A DNA stretch of 6,882 nucleotides from Ktedonobacteraceae bacterium. GTDB lineage: Bacteria; Chloroflexota; Ktedonobacteria; Ktedonobacterales; Ktedonobacteraceae. Position numbers and translations under genes: made by a program. The stretch covers positions 1-6,882 of the forward strand of contig JAFMRP010000255.1 of assembly GCA_017354095.1 (NCBI GenBank), written 5' to 3'. The notes under the pieces are model-generated. The model was not told where the DNA came from. It worked only from the letters and a program-made list of their open reading frames with translations, and made no database searches. Each line of letters opens with the position of its first letter. Position 1 is the stretch's first letter. Positions 1 through 5,149 of this stretch are shown one piece after another.

Positions 1-21
1 CATGAATTTTTTCTTGCCTGC

Positions 22-249
22 CTATGATGATTGTGGCTGCCGGGGTGGCAGTAAGTTCAGTTCCTGCAACTCTTCTAGAGCCATTTCGCTGAACTTATGC
101 ACGTCCAATGATGGGTCGGCGTGCGCTACCAGGTGTCGTAGCCGTTCGATTGTCGAGAGGCGCATATAGTGATCAGAGGTCAATAAAAGCTCACCTACTG
201 TTGCTTCTATCTGCTGGCGCTGGATAGCTGCCAGGGCCGACTCTTTCAT
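22..249 (-). CDS. Small hypothetical protein (75 aa), coupled to FmdB-like gene
   Basis: I do not recognise this protein. It is short, without cysteines, signal peptide or membrane segment. It looks mostly helical, with Ala/Leu/Glu/Gln-rich stretches at residues 3-22 and 52-66, a short Arg-rich segment (STIERLRHL, 32-40) and a polar Pro/Gln/Ser end. The start is well fixed: ATG at 249 follows an AGGA seven bases upstream, and an in-frame TAG lies four codons upstream. Only four bases separate it from the stop of the upstream zinc-ribbon gene, and its ribosome site lies inside the end of that gene, so the two are almost certainly co-transcribed and translationally coupled. That supports its being real, although nothing in the sequence gives a function. 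A partner or regulator of the zinc-ribbon protein is only a guess from position. Confidence 0.72.
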   Translation of the reverse strand: MKESALAAIQRQQIEATVGELLLTSDHYMRLSTIERLRHLVAHADPSLDVHKFSEMALEELQELNLLPPRQPQSS

Positions 250-253
250 TGTT

Positions 254-580
254 CTATCCTACTTTATTTGGCGCCGTTGTGCTCTCATTGGAAGATTTGC
301 TGGTGCTGCCCTCACTGGAAGCCTTGCTCTCGCCTGACTTCTCAGAACTGGCATTGCTCTCTGACTTTTTGTTCTCGCCGTTACTGGAGAGCGCGTGCGA
401 GCTGCTACCGTGGTCGGTCACATAAAAGCCAGACCCCTTGAACACGATACCCGCAGGGAAGAGCACTCTGCGAATCTCCTTACCGCACTCCGGGCACACC
501 TTCAATGGCTCATCGCTCATTTTTTGCCATGTCTCGAAGCGATGGCTGCAACTCTGGCAGAGATATTCATACGTTGGCAT
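254..580 (-). CDS. FmdB-family zinc ribbon protein with Ser/Glu/Lys-rich tail
   Basis: A 108-residue protein of the FmdB / CxxC_CxxC_SSSS putative regulatory family. Residues 1-55 carry the family signature: MPTYEYLC start, two zinc-knuckle pairs C8-x2-C11 and C29-x2-C32, then the GIVFKGSGFYVTD block (44-56). The family is named for FmdB near formamidase genes and is usually called a regulator, but its biochemical role is poorly established; a zinc-binding nucleic-acid or protein contact is the usual guess. Residues 58-102 are a low-complexity Ser/Glu/Lys/Asn tail, typical of the family though long here. No signal peptide or membrane segment is seen. The start is fixed by an in-frame TAA four codons upstream; a GAGG lies about 12 bases before the ATG, a rather long spacing. 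It heads a two-gene unit with the 75-aa gene and has its own promoter. Confidence 0.93.
   Translation of the reverse strand: MPTYEYLCQSCSHRFETWQKMSDEPLKVCPECGKEIRRVLFPAGIVFKGSGFYVTDHGSSSHALSSNGENKKSESNASSEKSGESKASSEGSTSKSSNESTTAPNKVG
257..260 (-). promoter_or_regulatory. Ribosome binding site inside the end of the upstream gene
   Basis: AGGA on the minus strand, seven bases before the ATG at 249. It overlaps the last codons of the FmdB-like gene (its stop is at 254-256). It decides the start of the 75-aa gene and suggests re-initiation by ribosomes finishing the upstream gene. Confidence 0.6.
305..364 (-). repeat. Imperfect tandem repeat of 10 codons in the FmdB-like tail
   Basis: Residues 73-82 (SESNASSEKS) and 83-92 (GESKASSEGS) of the zinc-ribbon protein are adjacent copies with 7 of 10 residues identical. 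A looser third copy follows (93-102). The serine codons differ between copies, so the repeat is clearer in protein than in DNA. Confidence 0.6.
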
Positions 581-646
581 AGGGCCCAGTTACCTCGTCT
601 ACAGAAGAAAAACTATCGGAAAAAATTTCCAGGAAGAGTCAATATG

Positions 647-675
647 ATAATAGCGCGAATTGGTTGTGTTGTCAA
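647..675 (-). promoter_or_regulatory. Sigma70-like promoter of the fmdB-like pair
   Basis: On the minus strand a perfect -35 hexamer TTGACA (675-670) is followed by 17 bases and then TATTAT (652-647), five of six matches to the -10 consensus. Transcription would begin near 640, leaving a leader of about 60 bases before the ATG at 580. This makes the pair independent of read-through from uvrC. Confidence 0.8.
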
Positions 676-683
676 TCAAGCGA

Positions 684-703
684 GATGACTGCTAGCAATC
701 ATC
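684..703. promoter_or_regulatory. 20-bp near-perfect palindrome, probable operator
   Basis: The half-sites GATGACTGCT and AGCAATCATC pair at nine of ten positions; only C689/A698 mismatch. The centre (693/694) is about 53 bases upstream of the predicted start of the fmdB-like transcript and 18 bases from the edge of its -35 box, a usual position for a dimeric regulator. It is not followed by a T-run in the uvrC direction, so it is a poor candidate for the uvrC terminator. Confidence 0.5.
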
Positions 704-740
704 CCTACCCTATAGATTAGAACGATGGAGTGTGCTGACT

Positions 741-2741
741 TTATTCCACTCGTCCAATGTACTCCTTGACTTTCTCTGCGGCGTCGCGTGTCATGCCTTC
801 AAGGGCCGCCAGTTCCTCGATGCTGGCGGTACTGATTGCTCGCAGAGAGCCATAGTGCTGCATCAGAGCTTTCTTGCGCCGGGGGCCGATGCCTGGTATT
901 TCATCCAGCAGCGATTTAAAGGTGCGATTGGTGCGCAGTTTGCGATGATAGGTGATACCAAAGCGGTGCGCCTCGTCGCGGATGCGCTGCAGCAGGTAGA
1001 GGCCCTGTGAATTGCGCGGCAGGATCGTAGGTTCTGGTGAGCCTGGAACGTAGATTTCCTCCGCTGTTGCCAGTTTGGTGTGTGAGCCTTCTTCTTTAGC
1101 CAGTCCAATGGTTGGAATCTCCAGCTTGAACTCGTTGAGCACTTCCAGCGCTGCATTCAGGTGGGCTTTGCCGCCATCGATAATGACCAGGTCGGGCAGT
1201 GTCCAATCGTGTGCCATTGTCGTTGCCTGTTCGTCGCTGCTCTCGTCATCTTCGTCAGCGACTTTTTCTACTGCGGCGGTGATCTCTTCTTCCTGTATGG
1301 CGCTGCTCACTTTGCGAAAGCGTCTGCGTAGTACCTCCTGGTGGCTGGCCACATCGTTGGCTCCCTCCACGCTTTTGATTTTGAAGCGCCGGTACTCGCT
1401 ATTCTTTGGTCGTCCGCCTTCGAAAACGACCATGGCTCCGACCGAGTTAGTGCCCTGGGTATTGGAGATATCATAGCATTCGATGCGCTGTGGTGGTGCC
1501 ACCAGGTTGAGCGTTTCCTGCAGCTCCTCCAGGGCCAGCTGTGTCTTCTGGCTGTCGGTTAGCCACTTGATGCGCTGTTGCTCCAGTACCTCCCGGGCGT
1601 TTTGTTTTACCATCTCGACCAGGCGCAGCTTCTCCCCGCGCTTAGGCACCGTGATCGTCACCGCTGATCCGCCGGAAGCGCTGCCTTTGCGTTTTTCCTT
1701 GAGCCAGCTCTGGACGACCGGGCGGTCATCGGGTTCCGCTTCAGTGATAATCTCCGCGGGAACGTGTGGAGATGTAGCATAAAACTGCTGCAAGAAAGAG
1801 GTCATAATCTCGCCGGGGCTGCTGTCGCGGGTTCCTTGCAGAATAAAGTATTCGCGTCCGACCAGTTTGCCGCTGCGGAAGAAAAAGATCTGCGCGCACG
1901 TCTCGTCGTCGCCGCTTGCCAGGGCGATCACATCCTGGTCGTCCTGTCCCTCGGTATTAATAATGCGCTGCTTCTCCAGCACGCGCTCGACGGCTTTGAT
2001 GCGGTCGCGCACGCGTGCAGCTTCCTCGAAGTTCAGGTCTGTGGCGGCCTGCTCCATGCGCTCATACAGGTCTTTGAGCACTTCGTCGTGTTTGCCCTCC
2101 AGGAACAGGATGACCTGATTAATGATTTTGTCATACTCCTCGCGCGTGGTGTAAGCCACGCAGGGAGCGACGCAGCGGTGAATGTAGTATTGCGTGCAGG
2201 GCCGCGTGAGCAGTTTCTGCTTCCAGCTGGCTGGCGGCTCGCCTGTGCGTGGTGGAGCCCAGGCGCTGGCGTCGTAGCGGCAGGTGCGGAATGAGAAGAG
2301 TTTGTTAAGGAGATCGAGGGTGGCGTCGACCGCGCCAGAATTGGTATAGGGTCCGAAGTAGCGATTGCCGTCGCGCTGGTAGCTGCGCACGCGATAGACG
2401 CGCGGGAAATCTTCGGTAAGCGCTACTTTGATGTAGGGATAGCTTTTGTCATCGCGCAGCAGCACGTTGTATTTGGGGCGATACTGCTTGATATAGTTGC
2501 TCTCCAGGACCAGTGCTTCGACCTCGTTTTTGACCACGAGAAACTCGATGTCATCGATGCGGGCCACCATGCTGCGGTTCTTGGGGCTGAGATCGGTTGA
2601 CTCCTTAAAGTAGGATCGCACCCGATTCCAGAGCGAAATGGCCTTGCCCACGTAGATGATGGTGCCTTCGGCGTCTTTCATCAGGTAGATGCCGGGTTTA
2701 TGTGGTAGTGAGTTCAGTACGGATTGGATTTTTTCGTTCAT
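741..2741 (-). CDS. uvrC: UvrABC excinuclease subunit C
   Basis: UvrC makes the 3' and 5' incisions around a DNA lesion in nucleotide excision repair after UvrA/UvrB loading. Domains in order: GIY-YIG nuclease (GIY 17-19, YVG 30-32, R40, conserved Glu in the block 72-85); four cysteines C154, C182, C190, C194 that match the 4Fe-4S ligands described for E. coli UvrC; UVR motif for UvrB contact (about 219-252); RNase H-like nuclease with probable catalytic D424 (DISN), D522 (IDGGK) and H592 (DEAHRFG); and tandem helix-hairpin-helix at 612-663. At 666 residues it is longer than the usual 590-620. The extra length comes mainly from about 16 residues between the first two cysteines and an acidic linker near 477-513. 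The ATG is certain because an in-frame TAA directly precedes it; the ribosome site is weak (AGG about 11 bases away). N427 replaces the His of the common DISH motif, which I believe is also seen in related phyla. Confidence 0.98.
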   Translation of the reverse strand: MNEKIQSVLNSLPHKPGIYLMKDAEGTIIYVGKAISLWNRVRSYFKESTDLSPKNRSMVARIDDIEFLVVKNEVEALVLESNYIKQYRPKYNVLLRDDKSYPYIKVALTEDFPRVYRVRSYQRDGNRYFGPYTNSGAVDATLDLLNKLFSFRTCRYDASAWAPPRTGEPPASWKQKLLTRPCTQYYIHRCVAPCVAYTTREEYDKIINQVILFLEGKHDEVLKDLYERMEQAATDLNFEEAARVRDRIKAVERVLEKQRIINTEGQDDQDVIALASGDDETCAQIFFFRSGKLVGREYFILQGTRDSSPGEIMTSFLQQFYATSPHVPAEIITEAEPDDRPVVQSWLKEKRKGSASGGSAVTITVPKRGEKLRLVEMVKQNAREVLEQQRIKWLTDSQKTQLALEELQETLNLVAPPQRIECYDISNTQGTNSVGAMVVFEGGRPKNSEYRRFKIKSVEGANDVASHQEVLRRRFRKVSSAIQEEEITAAVEKVADEDDESSDEQATTMAHDWTLPDLVIIDGGKAHLNAALEVLNEFKLEIPTIGLAKEEGSHTKLATAEEIYVPGSPEPTILPRNSQGLYLLQRIRDEAHRFGITYHRKLRTNRTFKSLLDEIPGIGPRRKKALMQHYGSLRAISTASIEELAALEGMTRDAAEKVKEYIGRVE

Positions 2742-2768
2742 TTATCTGCAAACCTGCGTTCTGCTGGC

Positions 2769-2812
2769 GAACGTTCCTGTCAGTTACGTGTGAAGCTAGC
2801 TCTTGACCGGTC
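2769..2812. promoter_or_regulatory. Three short palindromes in the uvrC leader
   Basis: Perfect 8-bp palindromes GAACGTTC (2769-2776), AGCTAGCT (2794-2801) and GACCGGTC (2805-2812) lie between the uvrC -10 box and its start codon. GACCGGTC falls directly at the predicted transcription start (near 2813), where a bound repressor would block initiation. None extends beyond eight bases, so assignment as operators is tentative. Confidence 0.3.
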
Positions 2813-2819
2813 GGACTTT

Positions 2820-2848
2820 ATTATACTCTTTTGGCGATATGCTGTCGA
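2820..2848 (-). promoter_or_regulatory. Sigma70-like promoter of uvrC
   Basis: On the minus strand TCGACA (2848-2843, five of six to TTGACA), a 17-base spacer, then a perfect TATAAT (2825-2820). Predicted start is near 2813, giving a leader of about 70 bases. It is divergent from the selB promoter; the two -35 boxes are 22 bases apart and do not overlap. Confidence 0.8.
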
Positions 2849-2870
2849 TCTTATGGTTCGCTGGTGGAAT

Positions 2871-2898
2871 TTGATAACTCCGCGCCAGGTGCTATACT
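2871..2898 (+). promoter_or_regulatory. Sigma70-like promoter of selB
   Basis: TTGATA (2871-2876), a 16-base spacer, and TATACT (2893-2898): five of six matches in the -10 and four to five in the -35. The start would be near 2905, about 35 bases before the selB ATG. Confidence 0.75.
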
Positions 2899-2939
2899 GA
2901 GGGCACGGTTGTTGATGGAATCGATAGATATTTGCTGCT

Positions 2940-4871
2940 ATGAGTTGTATTGGCACTGCGGGACACGTTGATCACGGCAAATCCACGCTTGTGCAGGCGC
3001 TGACAGGCATTGATCCTGATCGCCTGGTTGAAGAGAAAGAGCGCGGCATGACCATTGATCTCGGCTTTGCCTGGCTGAAACTGCCCGGCGGTCGCGAGGT
3101 CAGCATTGTCGATGTGCCGGGTCACGAGAATTTTATCAAGAATATGCTGGCTGGCGTTGGTGGGATCGATGCCGCGCTGCTGGTGATTGCCGCTGACGAA
3201 GGCATCATGCCGCAGACGCGCGAGCACCTGGCGATTCTCGATATGCTGCGTGTGCCGCGCGGCGTTGTGGCGCTGGCCAAGTGTGATCTTGTGGATGATG
3301 AGTGGCTGGAACTGGTGCGCGAGGAGGTAGAGGAGGCACTGAGGCCGACGACGCTGGCCGGCAGCCGGATTATCCCTGTCTCGGCCTATACGCGCCAGGG
3401 TTTGCCTGAACTGCTGGCGGCGCTCGACGAAGTGCTTGACGAAGCGCGTGAGCGGCAGAATATTGCCCGGCCGCGCCTGCCTATTGACCGTATTTTCTCT
3501 CTGCCTGGCTTTGGTACCATTGTGACCGGTACGCTGCTGGATGGCAACTTTAAGATTGGCCAGGAGGTGGAGATATTGCCGCAGGGTTTAAAAGCGCGTA
3601 TTCGTGGGCTGCAGATGCATAAGCAGCAGATCGAAAATGCGCGGCCCGGCTCCCGGGTCGCGATCAACCTGGCGGGTATCGCGCGTACGGAGGCGCGGCG
3701 CGGCAACGTAGTTGCGTTGCCCGGCCAGGTGCGCTCTACGCATCTGCTTGACGCGCGTATCCATCTGCTTGCCGATGCGGCTCGTCCTTTACAGCACAAT
3801 ACGCAGGTTGACTTTTACAGCGGCTCGCAGGAGATACCTGCCCGGGTGCGCCTGCTCGACTGCAGTGAATTGCAGCCCGGGCAGAGTGCCTGGGTGCAGC
3901 TGCGCCTGAGCAGTCCGGCTGTGGTGGTGCGTCGTGATCGCTTCATTTTACGCATTCCTTCGCCCAGCAGCACCATTGGTGGTGGAGAGGTCATTGATGT
4001 ATTGCCAGGCTATCATCGCCGTTTTCAGCAGCCAATTCTGCAGAATTTACGGCGGCTGGAGCAGGGTCTGCCGGAAGAACTGATTATGGCGGCTCTGGAT
4101 CGTCGATCCCTGGCCGGCGCAAAGTTTCAGGGAGGGTATGAACTGCCTGATATCGCCCGTCAGTGTAATCTAGCTATGGATGTGACGTTGCAGGCGTTGG
4201 AGTCGTTATTACTTGCAAGAAGCGTTCGCAGGGTAGGTATGTTCTGGTTCGCTCAACATAGCTGGGAGGTGCTGTCAGAGGAGGCTGTACGCCTGGTCAG
4301 CGAGCAGCACCGGCTTTATCCGCTGCGCAGTGGTCTTTCAAAAGAGGAATGGCGCGCGCGCTTACATCTCTCTCCGAAGCTGGCTGCTGAAGTTTTTGCC
4401 GTTCTGCACGCTGAAGGGCGACTGGAGCCTGTAGTAGAAGGCGAAGCCGGCGGCCTGGTTCGTTTGCCTCAATTTGTGCCCCGCTTCGCGCCTGAACAGC
4501 AGCAGCAGGTAGAGCAGCTTCTGCGACGCTTTCGCGAGAATCCCTATACCCCACCTACGCGGTCTGAAGTAGAGCAGCTGGTTGGTGCGGAAGTGCTCAA
4601 TGCGCTTATTGAGCAGGGAAGGTTAGTGAAGCTGGGAGAGGGAATACTTTTTGCGCGGGAAGTCTATCGTGAAGCGGTGACACAGTTAGCGGCGTATCTA
4701 AAAGAGCATGGCAAAATGACGGTTGCGGAAGCGCGTGATGTGCTTGGGACGACGCGCAAATATATTCTGCCTCTGCTTGAGCACATGGATGGGCTGCGTA
4801 TCACGCTACGGCGCGGAGATGAGCGTATAGCTGGTCCGGCGGCGGGAAGCCAGTATGTGGAGAGGTTGTAG
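2940..4871 (+). CDS. selB: Selenocysteine-specific translation elongation factor SelB
   Basis: SelB is the GTPase that brings Sec-tRNA(Sec) to the ribosome at UGA codons followed by a SECIS hairpin. The N-terminal third is an EF-Tu-like G domain: G1 GHVDHGKS (8-15), G2 region around T38, G3 DVPGH (58-62), G4 AKCD (113-116) and G5 around SAY (148-150). EF-Tu-like domain 2 begins near 182 (FSLPGFGTIVTGTLLDG), and domain 3 ends near 355 (block with TIGGGEVID). Residues from about 360 to 632 form the winged-helix tail that binds the SECIS element, with typical blocks YPLRSGLSKEE (460-470) and the TTRKYILPLLEHMD block (604-617). The length of 643 is normal. The ATG is the only possible start after an in-frame TAG at 2925-2927; no clear Shine-Dalgarno is seen. 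The first G4 residue is Ala instead of the usual Asn/Thr. No selA, selD or selC is visible nearby. Confidence 0.96.
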   Translation: MSCIGTAGHVDHGKSTLVQALTGIDPDRLVEEKERGMTIDLGFAWLKLPGGREVSIVDVPGHENFIKNMLAGVGGIDAALLVIAADEGIMPQTREHLAILDMLRVPRGVVALAKCDLVDDEWLELVREEVEEALRPTTLAGSRIIPVSAYTRQGLPELLAALDEVLDEARERQNIARPRLPIDRIFSLPGFGTIVTGTLLDGNFKIGQEVEILPQGLKARIRGLQMHKQQIENARPGSRVAINLAGIARTEARRGNVVALPGQVRSTHLLDARIHLLADAARPLQHNTQVDFYSGSQEIPARVRLLDCSELQPGQSAWVQLRLSSPAVVVRRDRFILRIPSPSSTIGGGEVIDVLPGYHRRFQQPILQNLRRLEQGLPEELIMAALDRRSLAGAKFQGGYELPDIARQCNLAMDVTLQALESLLLARSVRRVGMFWFAQHSWEVLSEEAVRLVSEQHRLYPLRSGLSKEEWRARLHLSPKLAAEVFAVLHAEGRLEPVVEGEAGGLVRLPQFVPRFAPEQQQQVEQLLRRFRENPYTPPTRSEVEQLVGAEVLNALIEQGRLVKLGEGILFAREVYREAVTQLAAYLKEHGKMTVAEARDVLGTTRKYILPLLEHMDGLRITLRRGDERIAGPAAGSQYVERL

Positions 4872-4984
4872 GGCGGGCTTGCATGTGTGACGATAGATGT
4901 TTGCGTGCTGGTCTGATAGTGTTGAGGGCGCATATCAGGATGTTCCAGTGTGTATCTAAAAAACTCCTAATTTCGTGTAGAGTG

Positions 4985-5013
4985 TTCCATTCTGCCGTAG
5001 AATGGGTTACAAT
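4985..5013 (+). promoter_or_regulatory. Possible promoter of the PASTA kinase gene
   Basis: TACAAT (5008-5013) is a good -10 hexamer. The best-spaced -35 candidate, TTCCAT (4985-4990, 17 bases away), is poor, so the promoter may need an activator or use another sigma factor. Transcription would start near 5020, leaving about 130 bases of leader. This is the strongest candidate in the 278-bp gap after selB, where no intrinsic terminator with a T-run was found. Confidence 0.4.
4987..5005. promoter_or_regulatory. 19-bp dyad between -35 and -10 of the kinase promoter
   Basis: CCATTCT and AGAATGG are perfect 7-base inverted copies separated by GCCGT. The dyad fills the spacer of the proposed promoter, a position used by operators of MerR-type regulators and by some repressors. 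As RNA it could form a 7-bp hairpin with a 5-base loop, but no T-run follows, so a terminator for selB is less likely. Confidence 0.4.
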
Positions 5014-5019
5014 AGTTGC

Positions 5020-5149
5020 GCGATAAAGAGCTGTACTCGTAAAGCGAGTTATTCTATTGGCCCGTAGTTGCAGGTAGGTACAGGGAGAGGCGTGTTAGCC
5101 GGGGCCATCGACCCTGCGTTCATCGTAGGTGTATTCAGTGCGGAGTGCT
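5020..5149 (+). other. Possible structured leader of the kinase gene
   Basis: Several short pairings can be drawn in this stretch: ACTCG/CGAGT (5035-5039 with 5045-5049), CAGGG/CCCTG (5081-5085 with 5112-5116) enclosing GGC/GCC (5089-5091 with 5098-5100), and an alternative TGGCCC/GGGCCA (5058-5063 with 5102-5107) that would compete for part of the second structure. No known riboswitch core was recognised, and no open reading frame is evident. Confidence 0.25.

Noticed and set aside
1..3. CAT at the left edge, which reads ATG on the minus strand 18 bases past the stop of the 75-aa gene
   Set aside because: Only the start triplet would be inside the window and the preceding bases give no clear ribosome site, so a third gene of the operon cannot be supported.
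581..740. Intrinsic terminator of uvrC
   Set aside because: No GC-rich hairpin followed by a T-run on the minus strand; the palindrome at 684-703 lacks the T-run and is better read as an operator.
1764..2294. 176-codon open frame on the plus strand inside uvrC
   Set aside because: It is opposite to conserved UvrC domains, has no ribosome site and no recognisable protein features.
2769..2776. GAACGTTC in the uvrC leader as a LexA (SOS) box
   Set aside because: Gram-positive LexA boxes are GAAC-N4-GTTC; here the two halves are directly joined, so the site does not fit the known pattern.
4664..4933. 89-codon minus-strand open frame overlapping the end of selB
   Set aside because: Most of it is antisense to the conserved SelB winged-helix end, with no promoter or ribosome site seen.
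4941..4989. Direct repeat TGTTCCA at 4941-4947 and 4983-4989, 42 bases apart
   Set aside because: Seven-base repeats are expected by chance in a gap of this size, and the flanking bases do not match.
4872..5149. Search for a selC (tRNA-Sec) gene in the gaps on either side of selB
   Set aside because: No T-arm consensus (GGTTCGANTCC-like) or long acceptor pairing was found on either strand in this gap or in 2742-2939.
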